DNA of 64,000 nucleotides, from the NCBI GenBank assembly GCA_030429565.1, contig JAUIFE010000002.1, positions 620,001-684,000 on the forward strand. Reading direction: 5' to 3'. How positions within the stretch are numbered: position 1 is the stretch's first letter; each line of letters starts with the position of its first letter. Of the stretch, positions 36,401-45,277 are shown piece by piece. Under the pieces are notes generated by a model. That model saw only the letters and a list, made by a program, of their open reading frames with translations, was not told where the DNA came from and did not search any database. The position numbers were made by a program, and so were the translations under genes. The stretch is from Holophagae bacterium. GTDB taxonomy: Bacteria; Acidobacteriota; Holophagae; Acanthopleuribacterales; Acanthopleuribacteraceae.

Positions 36401-39400
36401 CCGGGAGCCGGGTTCTTCGGCAAAGGGATTGGGACGAAACTTGTCGGCGGTTTGCGCGGGCGAATCCAAATAATCCAGCGCCAAGCCGGCGCCGCTCAAG
36501 CATAATTCGCCCGGCCGTCCAAAATCCTGTAACGATGAGTCTTGATCCAACACCATCAGGTTCACGCCGTCCAGCGCGCGACCAATCGTCGGGGCCCCGC
36601 GATCCTCGGCCATGATTTCGCCGCCGGTGCTAACCACCGTATTTTCCGTCGGCCCGTAAAGGTTAAACAGACGGACCCGACCGCCGAAAGCCGCGAGTCG
36701 CGGCGCACGCAGCCGGTCACCGCCGGTGAGCAGCAGGCGCAGCGGGAAATCAGCCGGGATGGTTTCAGCCATAAGCGCTTCTGCCAGCGGTGTCGGTAAA
36801 AAGGCTCGCGTGATGCCTTGATTTGTCAGCCACTGGACCAGTGGTTGGGCGTCACGGCGGCAGGTTTCGGGTACGAATCGCGCGTCGACGCCGGCGCACA
36901 AGGCACTGTGTAGTTCCCAAATTGAGGCGTCGAAACCGAGACCTGCACTTAACGCGACCCGTTCCTGAAGATCGGCGTCAAGCGGGAAACAGCGTTGATG
37001 CCAGGCCGCCAAGTTGGCCAAGGCACCGTGGCTGATGCGCACCCCTTTGGGGAGCCCGGTTGTGCCGGACGTAAAAATCACATAGGCGGGGTCGACGGCG
37101 GCCGGTGCCGGCCCCTCGTAGGGGGTTGCTTCGCTGATCGATCCAGCGAGGGCGTCCAAATCGATGACCTCGGTGTCGGCTTCAGTGGGCACGGCATAGC
37201 CGGCGGCGGTTACCGCCCAGCGAATCTGCTTGTGTTGCAGCATGTGCGCGATTCGCTTCGGTGGCTGGGTGGGATCAATTGACACAAAAGCCGCGCCGGT
37301 TTTCCAGACCGCTAGTTGGGCGACGGCGACGGCGGCGGTGCGCGGCAGGAGCAAGGCCACCAAATCGCCGGCACCACATTGTTTGGAAGCCAAGAAACCC
37401 GCCAATTGGGCCGCACCGCGTTGCAGCGCAGCGTAACTCAACTGGACATGGCCGTCGGATACGGCGGGTGCCTCCGGTGTTTGTTTGGCCCAGGCGGCGA
37501 TTTGAATGGGGACCGGGACTTGCCCGTCGTGCGTGGGGGCGCCTTTTCCGGCTTGGAGGATCTGTGCCCGCCGCGTTTCGGAAAGCAAGGTCTGGTGGCG
37601 CAGCGGCTGTTGTGGCTGATTCAGGCCGGCTTCCAAGAGGTGTTGGAAGTCCTCGGCCAAACGAACGACGGTTGCTTCTTCGTAGCCGGCCGCATGGTAT
37701 TCAATCTCAAGCTGTAACCCGCGAGGCGTCGGGGTTAGGGTCAAGGTCAGCGGGAATTTGGCGAGGCCGTTGCCGGGCACCGTGACGGCGACGTCGAGAC
37801 CACGTAAATCGGGGGCGGTCAAGGGACCGTCGGCCAGGGTAAACACGGTTTGCGGCTTGATGTGTGGCCCCAAGCGCTCAACCAATTTTTCAAGGGGAAT
37901 TTCCTGGTAACGCAAGGCATCGGCCAACCGTGCGCCCGCTGTTTCTCGCAGCGCGGCGGCGCTCATGGCGCCTTCGGTTTGGACGCGAATATTAACCATG
38001 TTGACGAAAAAGCCGACTTGGGTTTCGCTGCCAGGCAACAAACGGTTGGCGGCCGGGGTTGCGACCATGACATCGTCTTGACGGCAGACGCGACGTAGCA
38101 GAGCGACATAGGCGGCCAGCAAGGTGGCAAACGGCGTTTGGTGCTCGCGTTCCGCCACGCGTTTGACCTGCGCCCACAATGACGGCGGCAACAGACGGGT
38201 GTGGTAGCCGCGTGGTCCCGGCTGCTCTGGGTCAAATGAAGCGTCGGGATGGGGCAGCGTGGGTGAGGCTTCGGCGAGCTGCTTGTGCCAGTAGGCGAAA
38301 CCCTGATCCCAGCGACCGTCTTGCAAAGCCCGGTAGCCGTTGCTCACGAATTGGTCGTATCGGCCCTGGGGTGAAGCCACGGTTAAACCGTTGTAGGCGT
38401 TGCTAAAATCTTGCAACAAGCAGCGAACGGAAAACGCATCGGCCACGATGTGGTGCAAGGTCACCAGAAGTAGGTGCTGTTCGCCGGCACTGTAAAGCTG
38501 AACCCGAATCGGCCATTCCCGGTTTAAATCAAAGGGACGACGCGCTTCGCGTTCGGCCAGATCCGATTCGCTGAGCCCCGCGGGGAAGGGTGCTTCGTTA
38601 AACCATGTTTGTGGTGCATCGACCGCGTCCAGGGTCCGTAGCCAGGCACCGTTTTCCAATTCAATGCGAGAGCGTAGCAAGGGGTGGATCTGTAAAAGGG
38701 TTTGGAAGGCGCGTGCCAGGGCCGGACGCGCCAAGGTGCCGCGCAGACGCAGGGCGATCGGCATCGTATAAGCGGCGCCACCGTTCATTTGGGTGACAAA
38801 CCACAACTGTTCCTGGCCGAAGTTCAAACGGCGATCTTCGCTATCGCCTTCAGAATCAGCGGTTTGGCTTGTGGGGGCGGCGTCTTGAGGTCTTTCGGAC
38901 AGCGCGCCCTCGCTGATGATCAGGCGGGCCAAGTCGGCGACTGTCGGATGGTCGAATAAGCTGTGGTAGGGCAAACGAAGCGACCATTCTTTCTCAATCG
39001 CCGTGAGCATGGGCAGGACCAACAGCGAGTGGCCGCCCAGTTCGAAGAAATGTTGGTGGACCCCGACTTGGGTCAATCCGAGCAGGTCGCCCCAAATCTG
39101 AGCCAGTTTGGCTTCGACGGGATGGCGTGGCAAGACGATTTCTTCGCCCTGCACAGAGCTTATGGTCAGCAGTGCGCCCTGTTGTGCCAGGGCTCGCCGG
39201 TCGATTTTGCCGTTCGGGGTTTGCGGCAAGGCCGCCATGTCGCAGATCTGGCTGGGCACCATGTAGGCGGGCAAAACCTGCGCCAGTTCGGCTTTCAAGC
39301 TTTTGGTGTCGGGCACGGTTGGACTCACAAAGGCGATCAGCGCGCTGTCCGGGCCTCGGTCAGTCAATAAAACGGCGGCGGCGGTTATACCTGGCAGTCG

Positions 39401-42400
39401 CAGCAATTCGGTTTCGATTTCGCCCAACTCAATGCGGAAACCGCGGAACTTGACCTGGTGATCACGGCGACCCAAAAAGACCAACTCGCCGTTTTCGTGG
39501 CGACGTACTAAATCGCCGGTGTGGTACATGCGGTCACCCGGTCGCTCGCTGAATGGGTTGGGCAAAAAGGCGGCGGCGGTTTGGCCGGGACGTGCGGCAT
39601 AACCCAAGCTGAGACCCGAGCCGGCCAGATACAAGGTGCCGATAACACCCGCCGGTACGGGATTGAGTTCGCGATCGAGCACATAAGCCGTGGTGCCGGG
39701 AAGGGGGCGTCCAATCGTCGGCTCTTCATCGCCTGCTCGCGTGACCTGTGCCGCCGTCGAGTAAGTTGTGTCTTCGGAGGGACCGTACAAATTGTTGAGC
39801 TTCACGACATGGGGCAATTGGAACAAACGATCACTCAAAGCACGGGTCAGCGGTTCGCCGGCCGAGTTGATGGTGCGCACCGAGGCGGGAATGCCGTTTT
39901 CCTCCGCTAAGCTTTGCAACGCCGAGGGCACGCTGTTCAGCAACCGGACATGATCGCGGGCCGGCAATTGCGGCAACTGCAACACCTGGTCGGCGAGAAT
40001 GACACGCCCGCCCAACGCAAGTGGAACAAAGATTTCGAAAACCGAAAGGTCGAAGCAAACCGAAGTCGCGGCCAGGACGCCGGACCAATCCTCCGTGTCA
40101 AAAGCGGCCTCGGCCCAGTCGATTAATGCATCCGCGTTGGCGTGGCTGACCGCCACCCCTTTCGGCGTCCCCGTGGAACCTGACGTATATATAATGTAGG
40201 CGGTCGCGCCGGGGATGCTTAAATCGGCCTTGACGGTGGCACCCTTTGGCCGTGGTTTGAGTGCTTCCAACGCCCGGGTGGCGACCTCTTTGGGCAATTC
40301 AACGGGCATCACCTCTGCCGTCAGGACCAGGCGAAGTTGCGCATCGGCGGCAATAAATGCCAACCGGTCACTGGGATAATTCGGGTCGAGCGGCACGTAG
40401 CAGGCACCGCATTGAAGGACGGCTAACAAGGCGGCGGGCAAACGGGCATCGCGCGGCAGGCATATGCCGACTCGGTCCCCACGGGTGACGCCCGCCTCGT
40501 GCAAACGGTCGGCAATGCGGTTGGCGGCATCCTGAAGTTGCCCATAGGTCCAATCCGTTTCACCAACGGTTAGGGCTGCGTGTTCAGGATGACGTTGGAC
40601 CTGACGGGCGAACCGTTGGCTCGGCGTGAGTCCGGTGACAGGCACCGTCCAGCCGGCTGAAATAGTCGCTAAGGCGCGTTCCTTCGGACCGAGGATTGCG
40701 GGTTGCGTCAGGCGCCGCGTGGGATCAGCAACAAATGCGGCCAGAAGGCAGTTAAAGTTCTCTGCCAATCGCGTGACCACCGCTTTGGAGAAATAGGACG
40801 TATCAAATTGGAGGCGCAGGCTGAAGGTTTCCCCTTCATCAATCACAAACCAGGTCAATGGATAGGGCGCGCCCCGTTGTCCAGAACCGGGCAACCTCTT
40901 TTGAAACAGGTTCGGTGCTTCGCTTCGCACGCTTTCGCGGTGCCAAACAAACAGGATCTGCACCGGATGGTCCGCGCTCAATAGCCGATGTTGCTTGGCT
41001 TCGCGCAAAATCTCCGCCAGTGGCAGATCTGCATGGCGACGGGTTTCGGCCGCCAACCGCGTGGTTTGGGCGAGTTGGGCTGCAAAAGAAGCTTCGGGAT
41101 TGAGGGCACAGCGGAGCGGGACAACATTGGTGAAATCACCGAGGGTGTTTGCGAAAAGGCGTTGGTCTCGAAGCGAAATGGGTTCGCCAATGACCACGTC
41201 GGTTTGCTCGGTGTAACGGAACAGTAGGGTTTGCACCGCTGCCAAAAAGAAGTTGTGCGGTGAGGTCTCCCGGCGTTGTGCTTGACGTCGAAGCGCGCTG
41301 CTGTGGTCAGGATCCAACGACAACCACACACTGTCACCCTGACCTGAAGCACCCTCGCGTCGGGGACGACCCAGGTTCAATTCAGTCGGGGACCAGTCTC
41401 CTTGAAGGGTTTGACCCCAGTAGTTGCGTGCGGCAGCCAGATCGGCGTGACGCGCCGCTTGAACGAATTGGGCGAAGGTGGCTGCCGGCGTTGGTTCAGG
41501 GCTTTTCCCCGCAACCAGGATGCTGAGCTCCTTCGCGAGCAGTTCCAAGCTCTGCAGGTCGCACAGGGTATGGTGTACAACCCATAGCAAGAAGGCGCGC
41601 GGCTCGGTTTTGCCGTCCTCAAACAGGGTGAGTAGGTGTAGCCGCGGCGTCACACTTTGATTGAGGTCAAAAGGGCGGTCGGCGTTTTGGTTAATCCAAT
41701 GGTCAATTTGGGTTTGATCCCAATTCTCCGCGATTTCGTGTTCAAAAGGAAGCGGCTGCGAAGGGTTTTCAACCAACTGTAAGTCGTCTTCAACCATCCT
41801 GAAACGACGGCGTAGCATGGGTCTGCGCGCCAATAACCTGGAAAAGGCATCGGCCAAACGCTGGGCACAGAGCTCACCGGCATGTTCCGCGGCCAAAGCG
41901 ATATTGTAGGCACAGGAAGACGGTCGGCGAAGCTGCAAATGATAAAGCGCGGTTTGCCCGGCACTTAGCGCGCTGTGATCCTCGACTGCCGGGACGGATT
42001 GCGCTGACGTGGCGGCGCTCAAGGCCTGGCGCAGTTCGCTGAAGCGGGCGTTTTCCCAAGCAAAAGTCGCCGGTAACCGCCCGCCCAGGGTTCCTTCCCA
42101 GGCGGCCAACAGGTCGGCGGTATCCAACGAGTCCAAGCCGTGGGCGGCCGGTGTTTGCTCCCAGTTAACGGTGAGTGCGGCATCGCCGGTTCGTTCCTGC
42201 AACCAGGCGTTAAGCCAGGTTTCAAGATCACCCGCCGTTGCCGGGTTCGCGTCATCGTTGCGCGCGGGCAACTTGCCCATGATGGGTGACGACCAGCGCG
42301 CCAACGGATCCAAGTCACCCGCCAGGAACAGCTTACGGCAATGGCTACGGCGCACCTTGCCGCTAGAGGTTTTGGGTAAGGCCGACTGTTTGATCAACAA

Positions 42401-43972
42401 AACCGCGTCGCATTTGACGTCATGGGTTTCGCTGACGGCGCGGCGCATGGCCTCCATCACCCGCTGCGCATCGAGACGACGCCAGGCGGTGCGACCGACT
42501 TCGTGGACCAACACCAGGCGTTCTTCGCCCGCAACGTCGACCGAAAATGCCGCCGCCCCGTCGACCACGAGCGCCTCGTGACAGGCCGCGCTTTGTTCGA
42601 TGTCTTGCGGGTAATAGTTGCGGCCGCGAATGACGATCAGATCCTTCAAACGACCGTTGATGAACAGCGTCCCATTTTGCAGGAAACCCAAGTCACCGGA
42701 GCGTAAATAGCGCTGTTGCGGTGTTTCTTGCAAACGTGCTTGGAACAGCTCTTTGGTTAAATCGTCCTGACCCCAATAGCCCTGCGCAATAGAGGGGCCC
42801 GCCAGCCAGAGCTCACCGACCTGACCCTCCGGCAAAGATGTACCGGTGGCGGGATCGACGATTTTGACCACCACGTCGTCCTGAATACGGCCGCAGCCAA
42901 CGCTGGATTGGGTTGTATTTTGTTGAGAATCAGGTGTTTGTTGGACGACGGGTTGTTCGCCCGGCGTGCTGCCGCTTACCAGCAAGGTGGCTTCTGCCAG
43001 TCCGTAACAGCAAAAGAACGAGGTTTTCTTGAATCCGCTGACCGCGAAATGTTCGGCGAATTGGCTCAGGGTCTGGGCGCGGATCGGCTCGGCACCGTTA
43101 AAAGCGCGTGTCCAGCGGCTGAGGTCGAGTTGGGCGGCTTGATCTCGATCAATGCGTCTGACGCAGAGTTCGTAGGCAAAATTTGGCCCGCCGGCGATGG
43201 TCGCCCCATGATCGGCAATAATCTGTAACCACGACAAGGGGTTGCGCAGGAACGTCATCGGTGCGGTTAACGTCGCCGGGACGCCGCTAAAAATGGGTTG
43301 CAACACATTTCCGATCAGACCCATATCGTGGTAAAGCGGCAACCAGCCCGCCACATGATCGCCTTCACCAACGGCGAAGGCACGTCGAATAAAGTTTTGG
43401 TTGGCCAGTAGGTTCCCGTGGCTAACCATCACGCCTTTGGGATTCCCCGTGGAACCGGAGGTATATTGTAAAAACGCCAAATCGTTGGGGCCCAGCTTGG
43501 GTTCGCGCCAATATTCGTGCAGCTCGGATGGGATTGTGTCGGTAACGACCACTTGCATGGCGCGGGTGGCCGGCGCCTCGTCACGCCAGGCCGCCACCGC
43601 TTGAGCCGATGCCGCGTCGGTCAAAACCCAGTCGGCGCCGGCGTCGGCTACCAATAACGCCAAACGTTCGCGACCGCTTCGTTTGGTGTGGACCGGGTAG
43701 GAAGGCACCGCCACCACACCGGCATACAGGCAACCGAGAAAGGCGGCAACGTAATCCAAGCCGGCCGGGTACAACAACAGGGCCCGTTTTCCGACGGCAC
43801 CTTGCTGTTGCAGGTGGGCGGCAATCGTGCGGGCGCGGCGATCAAGCTCCGCGGCCGTCCAGGCGGATTGCACCTTCAGGTCGGCATCGACAAATTGGAA
43901 AAGCGGCACGCTGCTGTGGCGAAGGTGGCTGTTGCGGAGACATTCGCCAAAATGCTGGAAGTGTGTGTTCAT
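30437..43972 (-). CDS. FAAL-loaded nonribosomal peptide synthetase NRPS-A, FAAL-T-C-A-T-C-A-T-C-A[LLM+MT]-T (about 4511 aa)
   Basis: The ATG at 43972 is preferred over an in-frame GTG at 44011, which has no SD; the leader MNTHFQHFGECL fits a FAAL start. Residues are counted from the GTG. FAAL about 25-585 (YTSGSTGNPKG, WLPLYHDMGLIG) adenylates a fatty acid and loads T (about 600-670, GLDSLD). C1 690-1130 (HHTLCDLQS), A1 1145-1640, T 1650-1715, C2 1720-2150 (HHIVADAFS), A2 2160-2660, T 2695-2750, C3 2755-3200 (HHIIADGWA), A3 about 3205-4430 with two inserted enzymes, T 4440-4500 (FFELGGNSL). Specificity residues by eye: A1 DLFNNALTY (Ala), A2 DAWALGLVV (hydrophobic, uncertain), A3 DILQLGMVW (Gly). 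The Arg-rich C-terminus (MMRRRRQRR) may be a docking tail. It opens the assembly line as a lipopeptide starter. The PKS gene begins 59 bp downstream. Confidence 0.96.
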   Translation of the reverse strand: MNTHFQHFGECLRNSHLRHSSVPLFQFVDADLKVQSAWTAAELDRRARTIAAHLQQQGAVGKRALLLYPAGLDYVAAFLGCLYAGVVAVPSYPVHTKRSGRERLALLVADAGADWVLTDAASAQAVAAWRDEAPATRAMQVVVTDTIPSELHEYWREPKLGPNDLAFLQYTSGSTGNPKGVMVSHGNLLANQNFIRRAFAVGEGDHVAGWLPLYHDMGLIGNVLQPIFSGVPATLTAPMTFLRNPLSWLQIIADHGATIAGGPNFAYELCVRRIDRDQAAQLDLSRWTRAFNGAEPIRAQTLSQFAEHFAVSGFKKTSFFCCYGLAEATLLVSGSTPGEQPVVQQTPDSQQNTTQSSVGCGRIQDDVVVKIVDPATGTSLPEGQVGELWLAGPSIAQGYWGQDDLTKELFQARLQETPQQRYLRSGDLGFLQNGTLFINGRLKDLIVIRGRNYYPQDIEQSAACHEALVVDGAAAFSVDVAGEERLVLVHEVGRTAWRRLDAQRVMEAMRRAVSETHDVKCDAVLLIKQSALPKTSSGKVRRSHCRKLFLAGDLDPLARWSSPIMGKLPARNDDANPATAGDLETWLNAWLQERTGDAALTVNWEQTPAAHGLDSLDTADLLAAWEGTLGGRLPATFAWENARFSELRQALSAATSAQSVPAVEDHSALSAGQTALYHLQLRRPSSCAYNIALAAEHAGELCAQRLADAFSRLLARRPMLRRRFRMVEDDLQLVENPSQPLPFEHEIAENWDQTQIDHWINQNADRPFDLNQSVTPRLHLLTLFEDGKTEPRAFLLWVVHHTLCDLQSLELLAKELSILVAGKSPEPTPAATFAQFVQAARHADLAAARNYWGQTLQGDWSPTELNLGRPRREGASGQGDSVWLSLDPDHSSALRRQAQRRETSPHNFFLAAVQTLLFRYTEQTDVVIGEPISLRDQRLFANTLGDFTNVVPLRCALNPEASFAAQLAQTTRLAAETRRHADLPLAEILREAKQHRLLSADHPVQILFVWHRESVRSEAPNLFQKRLPGSGQRGAPYPLTWFVIDEGETFSLRLQFDTSYFSKAVVTRLAENFNCLLAAFVADPTRRLTQPAILGPKERALATISAGWTVPVTGLTPSQRFARQVQRHPEHAALTVGETDWTYGQLQDAANRIADRLHEAGVTRGDRVGICLPRDARLPAALLAVLQCGACYVPLDPNYPSDRLAFIAADAQLRLVLTAEVMPVELPKEVATRALEALKPRPKGATVKADLSIPGATAYIIYTSGSTGTPKGVAVSHANADALIDWAEAAFDTEDWSGVLAATSVCFDLSVFEIFVPLALGGRVILADQVLQLPQLPARDHVRLLNSVPSALQSLAEENGIPASVRTINSAGEPLTRALSDRLFQLPHVVKLNNLYGPSEDTTYSTAAQVTRAGDEEPTIGRPLPGTTAYVLDRELNPVPAGVIGTLYLAGSGLSLGYAARPGQTAAAFLPNPFSERPGDRMYHTGDLVRRHENGELVFLGRRDHQVKFRGFRIELGEIETELLRLPGITAAAVLLTDRGPDSALIAFVSPTVPDTKSLKAELAQVLPAYMVPSQICDMAALPQTPNGKIDRRALAQQGALLTISSVQGEEIVLPRHPVEAKLAQIWGDLLGLTQVGVHQHFFELGGHSLLVLPMLTAIEKEWSLRLPYHSLFDHPTVADLARLIISEGALSERPQDAAPTSQTADSEGDSEDRRLNFGQEQLWFVTQMNGGAAYTMPIALRLRGTLARPALARAFQTLLQIHPLLRSRIELENGAWLRTLDAVDAPQTWFNEAPFPAGLSESDLAEREARRPFDLNREWPIRVQLYSAGEQHLLLVTLHHIVADAFSVRCLLQDFSNAYNGLTVASPQGRYDQFVSNGYRALQDGRWDQGFAYWHKQLAEASPTLPHPDASFDPEQPGPRGYHTRLLPPSLWAQVKRVAEREHQTPFATLLAAYVALLRRVCRQDDVMVATPAANRLLPGSETQVGFFVNMVNIRVQTEGAMSAAALRETAGARLADALRYQEIPLEKLVERLGPHIKPQTVFTLADGPLTAPDLRGLDVAVTVPGNGLAKFPLTLTLTPTPRGLQLEIEYHAAGYEEATVVRLAEDFQHLLEAGLNQPQQPLRHQTLLSETRRAQILQAGKGAPTHDGQVPVPIQIAAWAKQTPEAPAVSDGHVQLSYAALQRGAAQLAGFLASKQCGAGDLVALLLPRTAAVAVAQLAVWKTGAAFVSIDPTQPPKRIAHMLQHKQIRWAVTAAGYAVPTEADTEVIDLDALAGSISEATPYEGPAPAAVDPAYVIFTSGTTGLPKGVRISHGALANLAAWHQRCFPLDADLQERVALSAGLGFDASIWELHSALCAGVDARFVPETCRRDAQPLVQWLTNQGITRAFLPTPLAEALMAETIPADFPLRLLLTGGDRLRAPRLAAFGGRVRLFNLYGPTENTVVSTGGEIMAEDRGAPTIGRALDGVNLMVLDQDSSLQDFGRPGELCLSGAGLALDYLDSPAQTADKFRPNPFAEEPGSRLYHTGDLVRLAADGRVEFLGRRDGQIKLRGFRLELGEVETALLRLPKVTQAAAILKPSPPGGGLLVAHLVADGRSAEDCDELRRLLGETLPAHAVPTLFKFHNQLPLTANGKVDRRALAAQALESPDATPEQQEPRTATERAIAAIWCEVLERDTILRDDHFFELGGHSLPAARAAARIRTELNRNLALADFFAHPTLSSLAAFLDGGGGTQTEATMPALVHHSHQGQAPLSFAQQRLWFIDQLEGANAAYVLPITLRLQGSLDIALLQAALGDVTARHESLRTHIGHHENQPVQVIAAPAPFPLEVVPLDLDDAAYAAFQQGVLPEALDQLIDAETYKPFNLGTGPLFRAKLIRLRATDHLLPASLHHIIADGWAVSTLSHDLHQAMARRLAGEPPHPPAKIQYADFAVWQRRLAESGAFDSATTFWKQHLAGAPSSSCFPTDFPRPNIQRYAGKLHFFHIPKALHQQLGRLANTRKTSLYNLLLSVYAVLLQRYNGADEQVIGVLSANRERVEVEAVIGLFVNTLAIRIGTDPQRKLRDLVDQVHGTMNAAAQHAQLPFEMVVDAVQPERNLSFTPLFQTLFVLQNQPQPRWDLPGLSVSAAERRHAVSKFDVTLSLEEQADGLHGSIEYAVDLFRAETIARLARHFVQLLEAAVGQPEQTLARLSFLSAEERQTQLQRWNATATPYARENLLHQLVAHQVTRTPDATALVAADGGETTYAELNRRVNQLAHRLIAMGVGAESRVGVCMTRGPEMVIALLAVLKAGGAYLPLDPAYPEKRLAYMVDDADLTVLILEDGAAPLPPNGVTQLPVTPGIDPAPNYPDHDPRTNTGPDHLAYMIYTSGSTGLPKGVMVSHRNAVNFCAAMDGAVGRPNGAATSSRWLAVTSMSFDISVLELFWTLAQGRTVVIQPDPPARQTPHARDGKAPAFSLFYFAAEDESYRDDRYRLLHEGARFADQNDFTAVWVPERHFHGFGEPFPNPSVAAASVASITENIAIRSGSVVLPLHDPIRVAEEWSMVDNLSRGRVGLSFASGWHPNDFVLQPENFEKRHALMYEYIETFRALWRGETIRRPNGVGQTIDIGIRPRPKQDEPPIWITTAGNIATFESAGRIGANILTHLLGQDVNQLAEKIAAYRKARAAAGLNPDSGQVTLMLHTFLGEDLEQVRGIVREPFKNYLRASLNLLRPLAEAADLDLQGDLEALLDMGFERFFDTSSLMGTPAHCEALIQRVNHIGVDEIACLIDFGVPADQVTASLPTLAAFQTRLRTRAAQVRRLTARPQTTATYHTPAEMLHRHGVTHLQCTPSFVRLLSADPEGRRALAGLTQILVGGEPLPADLAETLTTPAPDQSHAPQLLNMYGPTETTVWSTVAEITPQNCAKISIGRPVANTDVYILNEAMNPVPPGCTGELYIGGDGVTRGYHNRPSLTAERFVPHPFARKPGQRLYRTGDVASFQPSADGRSAVLQFGGRADRQVKLRGFRIEPSEIEARLNRIDGVSESHVMVREDVPGDKRLVAYLRGRRAGLTPPPKLDQVAEGLQHYVLPNGLGLYHNDPRQLGPLFDELFDKALYLRHGISLQDNDVIFDAGANVGGFSMFVNSRIQGARIYAFEPIPPTFEVLATNARYHNLGGQVFNLGLSNHRETTTFTYYPHMSGLSSRFGNLEEDRAVADAFVRNQMAQLDEGIEAELDKERDIAGLLAENYRAQQFECTLTTLSDMIDQLGISKIDLLKVDVEKSECLVLEGIREEHWPLIGQIAMEVDGKENLATVEALLTEKGFKVGVDDLFTVAAQDGRPEMFTYMLYGSRPAYQQRPATPIHQNRLNAAAVRDHLKQDLPEYMLPADVVFLDSMPRTPNGKLNSKALPAPNREGGQSGQTFVAPGNERQRKIAAIWRSVLRRDPIGINDNFFELGGNSLLLAQVVAELRKTFSTDISLVELMRRTTVADLAAYYAEKETATATTAAQDETEERADRRRDMMRRRRQRRGV
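31010..31800 (-). other. FkbM-family methyltransferase domain inserted after A8 of the same Gly A domain
   Basis: Following the A8 motif (GFRIEPSEIEARL) and about 80 further residues, the frame carries a SAM-binding motif VIFDAGANVGGFS, an acidic strand-2 end in IYAFEPIPPTFEVL, and IDLLKVDVEKSECLVLEGI. These are characteristic of FkbM methyltransferases, which are mostly O-methyltransferases. A-domain sequence resumes at LPEYMLPADVV and TPNGKLNSKAL. The monooxygenase and this methyltransferase sit in the same A domain, so O-methylation of the newly made hydroxyl is the simplest combined role; N-methylation is the alternative. Confidence 0.85.
32590..33625 (-). other. Luciferase-like FMN monooxygenase domain inserted between A4 and A5 of the Gly A domain in NRPS-A
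   Basis: After the A4 motif FDISVLELF the frame enters about 335 residues of a bacterial-luciferase-type fold: FSLFYFAAEDE at its start, VWVPERHFH, LSRGRVGLSFASGWHP, IWITTAGN and FESAGRIGANILTHLLGQ. It then returns to A-domain sequence (LQCTPSFVRLL, LLNMYGPTETTVW). This is the MupA/Atu3671 type of natural-product luciferase-like monooxygenase. In MtaG of myxothiazol a comparable insert in a Gly-type A domain is linked to alpha-hydroxylation of Gly. Here the module is internal, so the oxidised residue would stay in the chain. Confidence 0.9.
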
Positions 43973-44056
43973 CGGTATTTCGCCTGTTGTATGAAGATCA
44001 TGCGCCGGCACGGACCGGATCGCGGTTGGGTTGAGTCGAACGACGGATCGGTGGGT

Positions 44057-45091
44057 TTAAGCCGGCGCGGGATCGTCCACCAAACGCTGAAAAAATGCGG
44101 CCGTTTCGCCATCGAGGGGAATGCCCGCGCGACGGCGATCCTGTTCTGCCTCGTATTCGAGGTCACCTGGGAACCGAACCGGTTCATCCCCCTCGGCGGG
44201 CAGGTTGCGAATCATTTCGCCAAACAACCGCAAGCGCTGTCGCACGGCTTGCAGGGGTTGAAAGGCCTCGATATCAATCGCGATTAAGACGTGGGCTGTT
44301 GGACGTTTTTCGTCAAAGGGGGCTTCGTATAAGTTGCCCAACTCGTGGTCAAAGGGCGTTCCGGCCAGCAACACGCACAACAGTTCCACCATCAGGCCAA
44401 GACACATGCCTTTGTAACCGCCCAACGGATGCAACGCGCTGAAGCTCGCCGCACCCGGCGTGGTTTCCTCGTTGAAATAGGCCCATCCCGCCGGTACCGG
44501 TTGTCCGCTCGCCAAATGGTGGCGCACTTTACTAAACGAAACCTGACTGGTTGCCATGTCGACACAGAAGAAGCGATCCGCTTCCTCGCGAATGGCAAAA
44601 CTGAGAGGATTGGTACCAACCACCGCTTTCCGGCCGTTGTGAGCCGCAACCAAAGCATCGCTGTTGGAAAAACACAAACCGATTTGGTTGCGATCCGCCA
44701 TTGCCAAGGTGTAAACCGAAGCTGCACCAAAATGATTGGAGTTGGTGACGGTCACCATACCGATCCCATTCTCGCGAGCTAAGTCGCCGGCCCGGTCGGC
44801 GGCGACACTACCCGCCACCATACCCAAGGCGTAATCGGCGTTGAGCAGCGCGGCGCCGCGTCGTTTGGTTTCGAAGGTCAACACCGGCCGGCGATGGGCG
44901 CGACCACCGTCTAACTCGTTGAGGTAAACCGGGAACAGTCGCACGCCGTGGGTATCGATACCGCGCAGAGAGGTGCGGATCAAACCCCGTACGACCCGCG
45001 CGATGTGGTCGTCGCTGAGACCACGCCGGCTTAACTCACGACCCATCACGCGCTCAAGGTCGGTTGCGGCCATCCGCTGTCCAGCGCTCAT
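44057..45091 (-). CDS. Ldh2-family malate/L-lactate dehydrogenase-type NAD(P)H oxidoreductase (about 344 aa)
   Basis: The sequence matches the Ldh2 fold family: RTSLRGIDTHGVRLFPVYLN near the N-terminus, VTVTNSNHFGAASVYT (HFG substrate region), FSNSDALVAAHNGRKAVVGTNPLSFA, VDMATSQVS and LGGYKGMCLGLMVELL. Family members reduce or oxidise 2-hydroxy acids, ureidoglycolate or cyclic imino acids such as Delta1-piperideine-2-carboxylate. The open frame extends 50 codons further to 45241, but the family usually begins around MSAGQRMAATDLERV, so ATG at 45091 is chosen. It lies 84 bp ahead of NRPS-A and reads the same way, so it is probably in the operon and supplies or adjusts a precursor (a hydroxy acid or imino acid). 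The substrate cannot be inferred. Confidence 0.85.
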   Translation of the reverse strand: MSAGQRMAATDLERVMGRELSRRGLSDDHIARVVRGLIRTSLRGIDTHGVRLFPVYLNELDGGRAHRRPVLTFETKRRGAALLNADYALGMVAGSVAADRAGDLARENGIGMVTVTNSNHFGAASVYTLAMADRNQIGLCFSNSDALVAAHNGRKAVVGTNPLSFAIREEADRFFCVDMATSQVSFSKVRHHLASGQPVPAGWAYFNEETTPGAASFSALHPLGGYKGMCLGLMVELLCVLLAGTPFDHELGNLYEAPFDEKRPTAHVLIAIDIEAFQPLQAVRQRLRLFGEMIRNLPAEGDEPVRFPGDLEYEAEQDRRRAGIPLDGETAAFFQRLVDDPAPA

Positions 45092-45277
45092 CGTTGCATC
45101 ACTCGGCCCAAAAATGGGAAGTCCGCGATGGTTGGCCGGCACTGGATCTGCCCGGAGCTCTCTACCGTTCGATTTGGGAAAAAACCTAAAAGCAACATTG
45201 GTCCTACTCAAAACATGCGTGTAACAACTCGGCGACACCAAGTTGAGATCGTGATGGGTTGGGGTTTGGGAAACCGT

